The notes below the pieces were generated by a model, which saw only the letters and a list, made by a program, of their open reading frames with translations, was not told where the DNA came from and ran no database searches. The position numbers and the translations under genes are program-made. From Chryseobacterium camelliae (GTDB lineage: Bacteria; Bacteroidota; Bacteroidia; Flavobacteriales; Weeksellaceae), in assembly GCF_030818575.1 (NCBI RefSeq), contig NZ_JAUTAL010000001.1, positions 1,860,001-1,924,000 of the forward strand: a stretch of DNA of 64,000 nt, read 5' to 3'. Positions 25,601-34,610 of the stretch are shown one piece after another. Numbering within the stretch: the stretch's first letter is position 1; every line of letters begins with the position of its first letter.

Positions 25601-28546
25601 TTCATTGACCGCTTTGTCTTTCGGGATATCTGCCCTGTATTCAAGCACCCCGTTTTTCATCTGGCGGGTTTCCGAAAGCGTTTTTCCGGAACCGTCCTGG
25701 ACAAAAACATTCACCTGGGCATCCGGAACTGCGGAATAGGCATAGATTACCGCACTTCCGCCCCGTGTAAATTCTCCTTTAGGCGCTACCACACTTAAGA
25801 AAGGCTTCTGGTCCGGATGTAAAGCTTTCTTATCCCATACACTGAAATACTGTTCCGTTTTGATGGTATCTTTTCCCTCGATATTGTACAATTCAAGCTT
25901 ATAATCACCAGCCTGAAGCGGACCAAGGTCAAGTGTTTGCTGATTCTTTTCTGCGCTGTTCAGCACTACAGCGGACACTTTCCGTTCTTTCGGTTCGTCA
26001 TTTTTATCATAGAAATCATGCGGGAATTTGCTGATGAATTCAGGTTTTGACAGCTTATGAAGATCCTGTACCGCAGCCTGAAAGTTGTTCCTGAAAATCC
26101 TGTCCGCAGATTGCAGCCTGGAAAGGTTCACTTTATATGCTTTTTTCAGCTCCTGGTCGTTATAATTTTTCGTTTCTACTTTGGTTGTTACATTTTCCCC
26201 GGCAAAAACATTGTTAATTTCACCGGCTTTGATATAATGTGACACCGAAGCTACCTTAAGCTGGGTTTCGGCCGACTGGGTTTCGCCATTAATATCCGTT
26301 ACAGAAGCATTGATTTCGTAATTATCGATCTGAACGCCTTCCCGTTTCTCATCTTTTTTCAGGTCAACACGGATGGTAAACTCTCCTTTCTCATTGGTTT
26401 TGGCTTCTCCAAGAACAGAGTTTTCATTGTTGTTGCCGTTATCATACCAAGGGAAATACCTCCAGCGGATATCACGTTTTTTTATTTCATACTGTACCGT
26501 GGTATTGCTGAGCGGCACACCGGAGAACATCATGGCTTTTCCTTTGAGCATAATGGTCTGTCCATACTGGTATTCTTCCTTCACAGGCTCAAATGTCACT
26601 TCAAATTTGGGTCTTTTGTATTCCTCTACCCGAAAGTCTTTTTCTGCTTCCTGATCTCCGTCAGTCCTCAGGTAAAAAGTGCCGTTCAGCTTACCTTTGG
26701 GAAGGATAAAGCTGCCGTGGTAAGACCCGAATTCATTGGTAGTAAATGTCTGCGAAGAAATGTCCTCATCATTGGCATCTACCAGCGTGATCTTCTGTTT
26801 CAATCCGGCCACTACAGATTCGGTTTCTTTCTTGATCCGGGTGTTGATGACCTTAAAGTAAACGGTCTGCCCGGGACGGTAGATCGCGCGGTCCATAAAT
26901 ATCTGTGCCATGGTACGGTCTTTCTGCTCAACATTATTTTCAGGACTGTTATCACCATAAGAACGCATTATCTGGAAATCATTGGTTGCCGGCTGATGAA
27001 TCAGGAACGTCCTGTAATACTCTTCGTTTTTAGTGGCCGGAAGCCTGAATGTTCCGTCTGAACCGGTGGCACCATTCGTTTTGCTCGAATTATTGTTTCC
27101 GGCATATTCATAAAAAACCATTTCTGTTTTCACCGGTTTCCCGTTTTCACTGCTGACCAGCTTCAGCACATCTGAGTCACTTCGGTCATCTCTTTTACTT
27201 TGGTAAATGATTTTATGATCAGAAACCAGGAACCAGAAATTCTTTTCCTGGTTTTCATCTTTCACCTTATCGCCCGGAATAGTATATTCAACCATGTAAA
27301 TACCTGACGGTAAAGGCTTTATTTCCAAAGCTGTGGTATGGTTACGGAAATCCTTAAGATTCGGCAATGTATAATCCTCTTTCCTCACTAAGTTTTTAGG
27401 AACCTTATTTACGAAATCCCCATAAGGATTGGATAAGTACTGCATGAACGGGAGGATATCCTTTACCTCGTAAATATTCAGCGAAAATGTTGAAATGTTT
27501 TTATGCTCTGCTACAAGCTGAATCGGACGCTTGCTTTGCGCCTGCTGCTCATATCTCAGCTGCAGGTACGGATTGGTAATCTGGTTTTCGGTATTCTTGA
27601 TGTTATCCAGGAAAAGTGATTTAGGATAACGGCTTTTGGCCTGCTCTGCCACTGCCAATGCTTCTTTCTCTTTGTGGCTACCGATAAGCTCCTGCATGAT
27701 TTCCTGCATGATCACCACTTTATAATCGCCTTCTACATTTGATTTCAAAAGGTTTTGAAGGCCTTCCAGACGGTTTTTACATGCTGTAAAACTACAGTTC
27801 TGTGCCCATTTACGGTGCATGAAGTACAGTTTTGCATTTCCTGTGTTATCTGCGATAAGCCCGTCATACAAACCATTGATCTTCTTCTGGTTTTCCGTAA
27901 TCTCGTTCTTTGTAAAAAGATTTGAATTGGACAGGAATTCAATTTCCTGTATTTCATACCAGTCGGACAGCGTAGGAAAGTAAACCAGGTCTGCCTTCTC
28001 CGGGAAAAGGTCTTTATAGGTTGCTAAAGAGATCTGCCGCATTTCCTGCCTCTGCGCATCCAGTGCAGCAAAGTTTTTGAGCAGGTAATTTTTAAAGGCC
28101 AGGCTGCTCCAGGTTTCAATCTGTGAGAAATCCCGGGTATCCAGGTTGGTGCGGCCGTTGATCCTCCATGAATTACGGTTATAATAATTCATAAAAAACT
28201 CATTGGCCAGGGTATCGTACAATAGTTTTTCTTTTCCTTTCAGCTGCTTTCCGGCAGTCTGTATCTTAGCAAAAAAAGTGGAGACTGCATTATTGTTTTC
28301 CTGATCTTCAGTCTCGTTGATGATGCTGAATTCCGCTTTCAGGGAACGGATCAGCTGAAGTACATTATTGTCTTTCATGGCCTGATTTTGGATATCCAAA
28401 ACAATAGGAAGATTGGATTTAAAAGTTCCCTTCCCGATGTTCCCTTCTATTTTTTTCCACTGCTCATCATAGTATTTCTGTGCAAAAGCTCCGGATGAAA
28501 CCAGCAGCAGAAGGAAAAAAACAAAAATCTTGCAAAGTCTTTTCAT
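22688..28546 (-). CDS. Alpha-2-macroglobulin family protein (large, thioester-less)
   Basis: Start set at 28546 (MKRLCKIFVFFLLLLVSSGAFAQ signal peptide), giving 1952 residues. Mid-protein MG2-like motifs such as IFMDRAIYRPGQTVYFKVI are clear, then several macroglobulin beta-domains, the A2M domain (LNETAFFYPDLKTDSEGNVSFEFTSPEALTKWKLMFLAHTKD) and a helical toroid (LKNLQNPDGGFSWYPGYPSSYGVSLYILRNL). The CxEQ thioester is absent, the usual state of the Bacteroidota branch, so it cannot crosslink proteases covalently. Near residue 1145 a short segment EEVVVRGYKSK imitates the TonB-box region of SusC proteins. Probable role: periplasmic or surface defence against proteases, or envelope quality control. 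It is followed by its own terminator. Confidence 0.88.
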   Translation of the reverse strand: MKRLCKIFVFFLLLLVSSGAFAQKYYDEQWKKIEGNIGKGTFKSNLPIVLDIQNQAMKDNNVLQLIRSLKAEFSIINETEDQENNNAVSTFFAKIQTAGKQLKGKEKLLYDTLANEFFMNYYNRNSWRINGRTNLDTRDFSQIETWSSLAFKNYLLKNFAALDAQRQEMRQISLATYKDLFPEKADLVYFPTLSDWYEIQEIEFLSNSNLFTKNEITENQKKINGLYDGLIADNTGNAKLYFMHRKWAQNCSFTACKNRLEGLQNLLKSNVEGDYKVVIMQEIMQELIGSHKEKEALAVAEQAKSRYPKSLFLDNIKNTENQITNPYLQLRYEQQAQSKRPIQLVAEHKNISTFSLNIYEVKDILPFMQYLSNPYGDFVNKVPKNLVRKEDYTLPNLKDFRNHTTALEIKPLPSGIYMVEYTIPGDKVKDENQEKNFWFLVSDHKIIYQSKRDDRSDSDVLKLVSSENGKPVKTEMVFYEYAGNNNSSKTNGATGSDGTFRLPATKNEEYYRTFLIHQPATNDFQIMRSYGDNSPENNVEQKDRTMAQIFMDRAIYRPGQTVYFKVINTRIKKETESVVAGLKQKITLVDANDEDISSQTFTTNEFGSYHGSFILPKGKLNGTFYLRTDGDQEAEKDFRVEEYKRPKFEVTFEPVKEEYQYGQTIMLKGKAMMFSGVPLSNTTVQYEIKKRDIRWRYFPWYDNGNNNENSVLGEAKTNEKGEFTIRVDLKKDEKREGVQIDNYEINASVTDINGETQSAETQLKVASVSHYIKAGEINNVFAGENVTTKVETKNYNDQELKKAYKVNLSRLQSADRIFRNNFQAAVQDLHKLSKPEFISKFPHDFYDKNDEPKERKVSAVVLNSAEKNQQTLDLGPLQAGDYKLELYNIEGKDTIKTEQYFSVWDKKALHPDQKPFLSVVAPKGEFTRGGSAVIYAYSAVPDAQVNVFVQDGSGKTLSETRQMKNGVLEYRADIPKDKAVNELNIQFQVVAFNDIQTESVTLKIKDSEAPLKIETVTFRDKIEPGSKEKWSVKVTGNQKEKINAEVLANMYDMSLDQFASNSFDWQKMNVPYSVITSYTMNPNLLSEYYQKRLPYFNNRDVMVPDFSWFDGNLTSRYNLNMLQGRVRGVAISEVAAPSVQKESSVEEVVVRGYKSKVAMASADKAASADSLVEGKDLDKVAVRQNLNETAFFYPDLKTDSEGNVSFEFTSPEALTKWKLMFLAHTKDARAATLEKEVVTQKEFSVTPNYPRFLREGDELNLQSRLSNLTDKKLNGSASLQILDAFTNEDISSKFGLNAGVQNFELAENGNAALTWKLKAPENLSSIIIKVVAKAGQYSDGEQQAVAVLPNRMLVTDAVPVFVKQGETKTFVLDQLKNANSKTISNVSNTLELTTNPVWEIMFALPSMKNDLNNSADVIFNKWFADVLASEIFKANPKMKTVFEEYQNKGLLQSNLEKNQELKQLLLEETPWVLGSSNEQEQMQKLALLFDANTMKNSTSQDWEELKNLQNPDGGFSWYPGYPSSYGVSLYILRNLGKINQWLKGNMKDYQDSEQNAMVAKLVEYTDTEISKYTNGVSSKDKVWNNMILDYLNTRHYWEQQYPLKGKGAQLKTLVQQQAKTVKMTDLTFFGLHRIALLMNSYGHKDVSDKLMNYLKETSTETKTQGTYWKQNLDDWGWFSSKVVNHAGAIEAFSLLRPQDQQFIEDLKIWLVTQKEVNSWGSSRATAEVIFTILNSGQSWTGTESNQATIVWGGKQIQPQTQATGYVKSTVKSDALDKNLATVTVTKPGPGIVQGGLFWQYYEDLDKIKSSETYLSVSKELYRKIKTVNGEELQPISAQTPLKTGDRVTVRMILNTDRPMEFIHIKDMRAAGFEPADVLSGYQWKNGLSYYQSAKDASTNFYIQAMPKGNYVFEYDVVANASGKFSNGITTIQNYYAPQMNAHTQGTQVTISE

Positions 28547-28565
28547 AAGTGTTATTTTTGATCTG

Positions 28566-29321
28566 ATGAATTTATTAAAAATACTGAAAAAATCCATTGT
28601 AGACAGCCAATTGTATGTCTCATTAATGGGAACCCTTTTTGCAGTATTTTTCATGAAAGAGCAAAACACGTTCCGATGGCCTACGGTGCTCTTTATTTTT
28701 ATCACCTATTTCAGCGGTTACCTGTACACCAAATACCAGAAAACAAAATATTTCCCGGCTATACTCGTGCTCAATGCTCTGGCAGGAATCGCCTGTGCAC
28801 TGCTTATCATTTACAACCATAACGGCATCAGGCTGCTGAAATGGCTGGTAATCGTAATCTTAGGACTTTTGTACAACAGTTTTTTCCTGGATGTATACAT
28901 CCGTAAAATCCCTTTGCTGAAAGTATTCTACGTAGGATTGGTCTGGGCACTGGTGAACTGCTGGCTCACGCTGCCGGAATTCAGCATCCCTATTTTTGTG
29001 ATCAGCTTCTGTTTTATTACAGCTTTAGTATTGCCGTTCGACATCCGTGATATGAAAAGTGATGAGATGGAAACTTTTCCTAAACTGATCGGCGTCCAGA
29101 ATACAAAATATATAGCCTACCTCCTTGTTTTTATCAGCCTGCTGACCGCTGTGTTTTATCTGGAATACCCATATGCCGCTGCTTTCTTTATCGCCTGCAT
29201 CATTACTTTCGGATTTATCTACGGTTCAAAGAATGAAAACAGTGATGCCTATTTTTCTTTCGGGGTAGAAAGCTGTTCGGCACTTCCCTTTTTATTTCTG
29301 GCTATAATACAGTATTTTTGA
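28566..29321 (+). CDS. UbiA-like prenyltransferase-family membrane protein
   Basis: 251 residues from the ATG at 28566, with about eight hydrophobic helices. The only UbiA-like signature is the second aspartate motif: ITALVLPFDIRDMKSDEMETFPKLIGVQNTKYIAYLLV resembles DxRDxxxD...LP..LG of the UbiA superfamily. The first NDxxD motif is not evident, so it may be a non-catalytic relative. It begins 19 bases from the start codon of the divergent macroglobulin gene, so promoters must overlap the coding regions. RecF follows 3 bases after its stop, indicating one transcript. Confidence 0.6.
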   Translation: MNLLKILKKSIVDSQLYVSLMGTLFAVFFMKEQNTFRWPTVLFIFITYFSGYLYTKYQKTKYFPAILVLNALAGIACALLIIYNHNGIRLLKWLVIVILGLLYNSFFLDVYIRKIPLLKVFYVGLVWALVNCWLTLPEFSIPIFVISFCFITALVLPFDIRDMKSDEMETFPKLIGVQNTKYIAYLLVFISLLTAVFYLEYPYAAAFFIACIITFGFIYGSKNENSDAYFSFGVESCSALPFLFLAIIQYF

Positions 29322-29324
29322 CCC

Positions 29325-30404
29325 ATGATTATCAAAAGACTTTCCTTGTACAATTTTAAGAACCATACCGAAAAGAGGTTTGAGTTCTCACCGCAGATCA
29401 ATTGCTTTGTGGGCAATAATGGTGTAGGGAAAACCAATATCCTGGATGCCCTCCATTATTTATCGGTCGGGAAAAGCTTCCTTGGAAATACAGACCTCAA
29501 CAACATCAGGAAAGAGGAAGACTTCTTCACCATCGATGCAGAAGTGCTTAATGACGACAGTGAAGACCAGATCAAAATCTTCCAGCCCAAGGAATCCAAG
29601 AAAGTCATCAAAAAAAACGACAAGAGCTATGACCGGATGGCCGACCATATCGGTTATCTTCCCAGCGTCATGATTTCCCCCTACGATTCCAACCTGATTT
29701 CTGACTCCGGGGAAAGCAGGAGAAAGTTCCTGGACTCGATGATCTCACAGACCGACCCGGAATATCTCTTTGACCTGATCCAATATCAGAAAACCATCCA
29801 GCAGAGGAATGCCCTGCTGAAATATTTTGCCAAAAACCGGGTCTTCGACCGCGATTCGCTGGAGATCTATGATGATCCCATCACCGGACATGGTACCAAG
29901 ATCTTTGAAAAGCGCAGGGAATTCGTCACCATGCTTAACCCAATCGTACAGAATTTCTATGGCATCATTTCAGGAGGAAAGGAAACCGTTTCCGTCCACT
30001 ATGAGTCCCATCTGCTTGAGGACCGTTTTGAAAACCTGCTGAAAGACAACCTGGAAAAGGACCGCATGCTGACCTACACCTCCAAAGGAATCCATAAAGA
30101 TGACCTTCTTTTTGAAATGGATGACCAACTCATCAAAAAAACCGGATCCCAGGGACAGCAGAAATCGTTCCTGATTTCCCTGAAACTCGCCCAGATGAGC
30201 CTGATCAAAGAACTCACCCGTAAAACCCCGATCCTCCTGCTCGATGATATTTTCGATAAGCTCGATGACACCAGGGTTTCCCAACTGATTGAGCTCGTTA
30301 ACCGGGAAAGCTTCGGACAGATTTTCATCACGGACACACACCGGGAACGTACGGAAAGCGTTGTGAAGAAGATTAATGAGGAAAGCATTATCTTTGAGTT
30401 ATGA
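29325..30404 (+). CDS. recF: DNA replication/repair protein RecF
   Basis: 359 residues, the usual RecF length. Walker A is GNNGVGKTN (residues 30-38) after the typical N-terminus MIIKRLSLYNFKNHTEKRFEFSP; the signature GSQGQQKSFLISLKLAQ and Walker B ILLLDDIFDKLDDTRVSQL are intact, with IFITDT at the H-loop position. RecF is an SMC-like ATPase that loads RecA at single-strand gaps with RecO and RecR. As in many Bacteroidota it is not next to dnaA/dnaN; here it is translated with a UbiA-like membrane gene upstream. Confidence 0.95.
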   Translation: MIIKRLSLYNFKNHTEKRFEFSPQINCFVGNNGVGKTNILDALHYLSVGKSFLGNTDLNNIRKEEDFFTIDAEVLNDDSEDQIKIFQPKESKKVIKKNDKSYDRMADHIGYLPSVMISPYDSNLISDSGESRRKFLDSMISQTDPEYLFDLIQYQKTIQQRNALLKYFAKNRVFDRDSLEIYDDPITGHGTKIFEKRREFVTMLNPIVQNFYGIISGGKETVSVHYESHLLEDRFENLLKDNLEKDRMLTYTSKGIHKDDLLFEMDDQLIKKTGSQGQQKSFLISLKLAQMSLIKELTRKTPILLLDDIFDKLDDTRVSQLIELVNRESFGQIFITDTHRERTESVVKKINEESIIFEL

Positions 30405-30475
30405 GTAATGAGTAATAAGTAATGGGTAATGGGTAATAAATGATGATTGATGATTGATAAATGATGAGATGTTTT
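30397..30475. repeat. Short slipped repeat (GAGTAATG / GATGATTGAT) after recF
   Basis: From the recF stop onward the sequence is a run of near-copies of TAATGAGTAATAAG and then TGATGATTGATGATTGATAA. Such degenerate ATGAGTAATG tracts are frequent between flavobacterial genes. No ORF or stem is involved. Confidence 0.6.
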
Positions 30476-30513
30476 TCAAAATATTTATGTTGGTTTGATA
30501 AAAAAGAATTAAG

Positions 30514-30807
30514 ATGAGAAAGAAGAAACGCGAATATCAATCCTCTGAGCTGGTGAAGTCTTTTGCCAGGGTTTACGGTTTTGAAGATAAGCTGCTGGCC
30601 TTTGAGATCAAGGATTTCCTGGAGGATTACCTGGATGAAAGCCTGTTTGCAGAGATCATCAGTGTAAACCTCGCTCATAAGGTAATTTCCATCAGGATCG
30701 GATCACCGCTCCTGAAAAACGATTTTAAAATGCGGAAAAGCTTCTACCTGAAAAAATTCCAGGACCAGTTCGGGGAAGAACACTTTACCGATCTTCAGAT
30801 TTTGTAG
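30514..30807 (+). CDS. DUF721 (DciA-like) protein
   Basis: 97 residues. The pattern SSELVKSFARVYGFEDKLLAFEIKDFLEDYLDESLFAEIISVNLAHKVISIRIGSPLLKNDFKMRKSFYLKKFQDQFGEEHFTDLQIL matches DUF721, the domain of DciA, the ancestral loader of the replicative helicase DnaB in bacteria without DnaC. Position directly after recF fits, since dciA is often near recF in Bacteroidota. Its last 23 bases overlap the end of the convergent Gcr-like gene. Confidence 0.85.
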   Translation: MRKKKREYQSSELVKSFARVYGFEDKLLAFEIKDFLEDYLDESLFAEIISVNLAHKVISIRIGSPLLKNDFKMRKSFYLKKFQDQFGEEHFTDLQIL

Positions 30808-32815
30808 CCACAGTGCTGCTCATCAGTTCATCCGCACGTTTATCCAGCCCGGATCTGATCGGCAGGAAGAATTTAAGCGGGTGCTTAAGGAAATACCTGA
30901 AAATCTCTCTGTAAATTTCACTTACCTGCCCGAAGTTCAGCTTCCTGGATCTGAATGCCAGAAACATGGAAAGGGAAAAGCTGACCAGGAAATTAAAAAA
31001 TCCGATCAGGAAGACGGTAATAAAGGAAATCCAGAACGTATAGGTATCCACAGAAAAGTCTTTTCCGTACAATCCCAGCGCGAAGTTGCCCGCAGCAAAG
31101 GTAATGTGGCGGATATCCAGATCCAGTCCCAGAAACAAGCCTACCGGGGCCGTAGCGCCCAGGAATACCCCGAACCAGAAGTTGGACACGATTCCAGGCC
31201 AGTTCCGTGCGTAATATTTAGAAAGTCCCTTCGCAAATTTAGCCCCAAAAAATTTCCTGATCGAAAGGTTTTTGGCAATCCGTTCCGGGATCTGGTAAAA
31301 AACGGAGTTGTTTCCGATATTCCCTGATATGATCCCTGAAATAAACAGGTAAAAACCTGCAATACTGGCATGAAGGATCGCTTTGGACTTAAATGGGTCC
31401 AAATCCTTGAGGAGTTTATCCGAACGGTCGATGGCCAGGTTCTGGGAAAAGAATACATCCAGTCCGTAAATAATGGCCAAAGCCACCGGAAAAGACAGCA
31501 GTACATTTCCGACAAAAGCAATGAACTGGCTCCTGAACAGCTTGGAAACCAGATGCGCAAATTCCGTGCGGTTTCTCTGGGTATTGCCTTCTTCAGAAAG
31601 TACTTTGGTCATAGTCGCTGCCGTCATGGCCGGCTGTTTCGTAGCCAGCGTAAAGCGCATCAGGTAGATCATGACGAACCCCATCGCATAATTAAAGGAA
31701 TAGAAAAAGGCATGGGAAAAATCACTTCCCGGAATATATCCGTACAGGACTTTCAGCACACATAATGCGCCAACAATGATGCCTCCCCCACTCGCTTTAT
31801 AAAACATGGTCATATATTCCTTCTTTGTAGAAGTAATGTAATGGCTCCCGGTTTCTGCTGTATGGTTGGTGATCAGGTGGGAAATCAGACGTGTACTGTC
31901 GTTGATGAGTTCCGAAATATTGTTTTTATGAGACTTGTAGCTCAGGATATTAAATATCAGCTGCTTGGAATTCCGAGCAACATCCTCATCAGTATCTATT
32001 ACCAGCAGCTGTATGGTTTCATAAATGCGCTGGATCTGCTGCCGGATCTTCAGCAGAGACTGGTTGATCTTCCCGGAAATCCCGTATTGGGATGAATTTT
32101 TAAAGGCGATATTCACAAATTCCAAGCATTGCTCGATGTAGATCTTGATCTGCTTATACCTGCCGTCTTTGGAATTCAGCTGAAGCTCCGGGTTCTGCTC
32201 AAGCTCTTCCGCAAGGTCTTCCAGCTCATTCTGCAACGCCAGGAACGGGTTATCGAAATTCCTGTACTCCGGCGCCATCCTCACCACTTCCACTTCCATT
32301 GCCATTCCTGTTACCCGCCAGGAAAGGATGTTCATGGAGAAGATCAGCTCTTTTTTCACTTCAGGCTTAATGATGAAATCTGCGGCCCCGATGATCTGCA
32401 AAAACTCGGTAAATTCGTTTTCGGGAAGGTTGTGCAGGAATTTCAGCTCGCTCTTCGGCGTCAGGCTTACATTATCAATCAGGTACCATACCGTATTCTC
32501 ATGCTCTACCGGAGGAAGGATCTTGTTCAGGATCCTTTTTTTAAGTTCCGGGAAGAACGCATTTTCAGAAAGGATGTTAGCCTCGGTAAGCGACAGGTTG
32601 AAGGGCCGCTCCCTGAGGATGTTATGGATATAATACCCGAAGTTGCCGGCGATATTGGGATTGCTCCTGAAAGAATTCAGGACTTCTGTGAAATCAGCTC
32701 TTTTGGCACTGTCGAGAAACTCGGCAAAGGGCTCCAGCGAGAGGGTTTCGTTCCTGAAAGAAAAGTATTTCTTAAGAACTGATTCGAAATGGATACCGGA
32801 ATTGAAAAGTTTCAT
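30785..32815 (-). CDS. Gcr-type membrane protein (annotated 'site-specific recombinase' family)
   Basis: 676 residues. The N-terminal 350 residues are soluble and helical (LSLEPFAEFLDSAKRADFTEVL, FVNIAFKNSSQYGISGKINQSLLKIRQQ). The C-terminal half has about six hydrophobic segments with the family motifs YKASGGGIIVGALCVLKVLYGY, NYAMGFVMIYLMRFTLATKQPAMTAATM, FIAFVGNVLLSFPVALAIIYGL and ISGIISGNIGNNSVFYQIPERI. This is PF10136, named after the gonococcal Gcr protein. No tyrosine- or serine-recombinase active site exists, so the 'recombinase' name is misleading and the function is unknown. It is the last gene of a minus-strand run with mtgA (13 bases upstream) and a binding-protein gene. Confidence 0.85.
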   Translation of the reverse strand: MKLFNSGIHFESVLKKYFSFRNETLSLEPFAEFLDSAKRADFTEVLNSFRSNPNIAGNFGYYIHNILRERPFNLSLTEANILSENAFFPELKKRILNKILPPVEHENTVWYLIDNVSLTPKSELKFLHNLPENEFTEFLQIIGAADFIIKPEVKKELIFSMNILSWRVTGMAMEVEVVRMAPEYRNFDNPFLALQNELEDLAEELEQNPELQLNSKDGRYKQIKIYIEQCLEFVNIAFKNSSQYGISGKINQSLLKIRQQIQRIYETIQLLVIDTDEDVARNSKQLIFNILSYKSHKNNISELINDSTRLISHLITNHTAETGSHYITSTKKEYMTMFYKASGGGIIVGALCVLKVLYGYIPGSDFSHAFFYSFNYAMGFVMIYLMRFTLATKQPAMTAATMTKVLSEEGNTQRNRTEFAHLVSKLFRSQFIAFVGNVLLSFPVALAIIYGLDVFFSQNLAIDRSDKLLKDLDPFKSKAILHASIAGFYLFISGIISGNIGNNSVFYQIPERIAKNLSIRKFFGAKFAKGLSKYYARNWPGIVSNFWFGVFLGATAPVGLFLGLDLDIRHITFAAGNFALGLYGKDFSVDTYTFWISFITVFLIGFFNFLVSFSLSMFLAFRSRKLNFGQVSEIYREIFRYFLKHPLKFFLPIRSGLDKRADELMSSTVATKSEDR

Positions 32816-32828
32816 GGGTACAAAGATA

Positions 32829-33473
32829 CTATTTCAGGCTTATATTCCTCATCTGTCTCATAATCCAGTTATGTTTCCTGCTGAGGTAGGCTGAAGGGTT
32901 ATTAGGATCATATTTCTTCGGGTTCGGCAAAACGGCAGCGATCCATGCCGCTTCCGAAGTCGTCAGGTCTTTGGCATGTTTCTTAAAATAATATTGGGAG
33001 GCCGCTTCTATCCCGAAAACACCCTGCCCCATTTCAATGGAATTCAGGTATCTTTCCAGGATGATGTCTTTACCCCAGATTTTCTCAATGATGAAGGTAT
33101 AGAACGCTTCCAGCCCTTTACGGAACCAGCTCCTGCCCTGCCACAGGAAGATGTTTTTGGCTGTCTGCTGGGAAATGGTGCTCCCGCCTCTCAGCTTCTT
33201 GCCTTTTTCATTGCTTTTCATGGCCCGTTCAATGGCTTTATAGTCGAATCCGTCATGGACGAAAAAATTCTGGTCTTCCGAAGCGATGACCGCTTTCTTC
33301 ACCTTGTCTCCCATTTCGTCGGATGAAATGTAATCCCGCTGCAATTTGCCATACTCCAGCAAACCTCCGATCTGGGTAATGGTGATCGGCGGGTTAAAAA
33401 ACCTTCCCCAGACGATAAATACCACATTCAGGATCAGGATAATAAATATCAGTTGTTTGATTTTTTTCCACAT
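32829..33473 (-). CDS. mtgA: Monofunctional peptidoglycan glycosyltransferase MtgA (GT51)
   Basis: 214 residues with one N-terminal membrane helix (KQLIFIILILNVVFIVWGRF). The GT51 motifs are present: VKKAVIASEDQNFFVHDGFDYKAI carries the catalytic Glu of EDxxFxxHxG, RGGSTISQQTAKNIFLW is motif II, GKDIILERYLNSIEMGQGVFGIEAASQYYF includes the second Glu, and LTTSEAAWIAAVLPNPKKYDP closes the fold. There is no transpeptidase domain. It polymerises lipid II into glycan strands on the periplasmic face. Confidence 0.94.
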   Translation of the reverse strand: MWKKIKQLIFIILILNVVFIVWGRFFNPPITITQIGGLLEYGKLQRDYISSDEMGDKVKKAVIASEDQNFFVHDGFDYKAIERAMKSNEKGKKLRGGSTISQQTAKNIFLWQGRSWFRKGLEAFYTFIIEKIWGKDIILERYLNSIEMGQGVFGIEAASQYYFKKHAKDLTTSEAAWIAAVLPNPKKYDPNNPSAYLSRKHNWIMRQMRNISLK

Positions 33474-33515
33474 AATCTTCGTAAACGAAATACAAAAATA
33501 AGGAATAAGTCCGAT

Positions 33516-34562
33516 TTACGGCAGTTCTTTCATGTAAGTAAGCCTATAACCTGGGAAAAGTGACGGGTGGAAGATCTTGATGTAATCTTTCAGCACCACA
33601 TCGGCTCGTACTACTCCGCTTTCAAAAAAGTCATTGGCTTTCTGCCTTTCGCGCCCTGTTATGACGTATATTTTGCCGTTGTTAAAAACATTCAGCCTGC
33701 TGTACAAAGGGTTGATGCTGAGCATTTCCTTTTTTGAAACATGGTTTCCGGCATTGACCCAATATTGAACGGAACCCGCTTTCGCATACACTTCTTCGAA
33801 ACTCATGGTCACCGCTTTTTCATCGGTATTGTTCTGAAGGATATAATTGGCATGCGCATCTGTGATGAAACGGGCAGAAGACGTCCTTCCGCCCGGAAGG
33901 TACCAGACATCACCATACATTTCATTCGCCAGTACCACCGGTTTTTCCTTTGTTCCTGCTGCTTCTTTCTTCAGGCTCTTGTAATTCTGTTCTATTTCCT
34001 GGTATTTCTTTTCGGCTTCTTCAATTTTCCCCAGCAGCTTCCCGAACAATTTTAGGTATGCTGCTTTTTCCAGCGGCTGCTGTTCAAGGTATTCATCCAG
34101 GAAAATGACCTGAATGCCGTTGTTTTTCAGGAGCTGGTAAGTATTGTCGAAACTGGCGATATAATTGGTCAGTATGGCGTCAGGTTTCAGGGCCAGGATC
34201 TTTTCTACATTATATTTCTGCTCATTGCCCACATCCTGTATTTTCCCCTGCTGTACGAGTTGCTGAATTTTTTCAGAATAAATATATTCCGGGCTGGATA
34301 CTCCCGCAATGGCATTTTCCGCACCCAGCTCAGTGATGTACCCGGCCATACTGGCATTCAGCAGCACGATTTTTTTGAACGGGAACTTATTTTCATCAAT
34401 GGAATAGGTGAAATTTCCGGATTTCAGTTCCAGCTTCTGATCAGCTTCCCGGTACTGTAGCCTTCCGGAAATGGAAGTCCAGTCTGCGGATGAAATTTTT
34501 GGTTCTCTTTTACAGCCAATTAGCGTCCAGGCCGCGAATAATACTAAAATTTTCAGTTTCAT
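33516..34562 (-). CDS. BtuF-like periplasmic binding lipoprotein
   Basis: 348 residues with a lipoprotein signal (LIGC, Cys17). From residue 60 the class III substrate-binding fold is clear: FPFKKIVLLNASMAGYITELGAENAIAGVSSPEYIYS, VEKILALKPDAILTNYIASFDNTYQLLKNNGIQVIFLDEY, a long helix EAEKKYQEIEQNYKSLKKEA, and NEMYGDVWYLPGGRTSSARFITDAHANYILQ. Relatives bind cobalamin, ferric siderophores or heme for an ABC importer. No permease or ATPase gene is nearby, as is frequent in Bacteroidota, so the ligand is open. It starts a minus-strand run with mtgA and the Gcr-like gene. Confidence 0.85.
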   Translation of the reverse strand: MKLKILVLFAAWTLIGCKREPKISSADWTSISGRLQYREADQKLELKSGNFTYSIDENKFPFKKIVLLNASMAGYITELGAENAIAGVSSPEYIYSEKIQQLVQQGKIQDVGNEQKYNVEKILALKPDAILTNYIASFDNTYQLLKNNGIQVIFLDEYLEQQPLEKAAYLKLFGKLLGKIEEAEKKYQEIEQNYKSLKKEAAGTKEKPVVLANEMYGDVWYLPGGRTSSARFITDAHANYILQNNTDEKAVTMSFEEVYAKAGSVQYWVNAGNHVSKKEMLSINPLYSRLNVFNNGKIYVITGRERQKANDFFESGVVRADVVLKDYIKIFHPSLFPGYRLTYMKELP

Positions 34563-34586
34563 CTTTCAAAGAAAAGAAAAAAGTGC

Positions 34587-34594
34587 TATATTTG
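34587..34594 (+). promoter_or_regulatory. -7 promoter box of the tRNA-Arg gene
   Basis: TATATTTG, the flavobacterial TAnnTTTG -7 box, with TTTC at 34564-34567 nineteen bases before it as a near-match to the -33 TTTG/TTG element. Transcription would begin about 10 bases before the tRNA. Confidence 0.6.
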
Positions 34595-34610
34595 CAAACC
34601 ATTAAACAAC

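Noticed and set aside
30785..32815. Tyrosine or serine site-specific recombinase, as the family name suggests
   Set aside because: The protein is a multi-helix membrane protein with no recombinase active-site residues; the name comes from a historical Gcr annotation.
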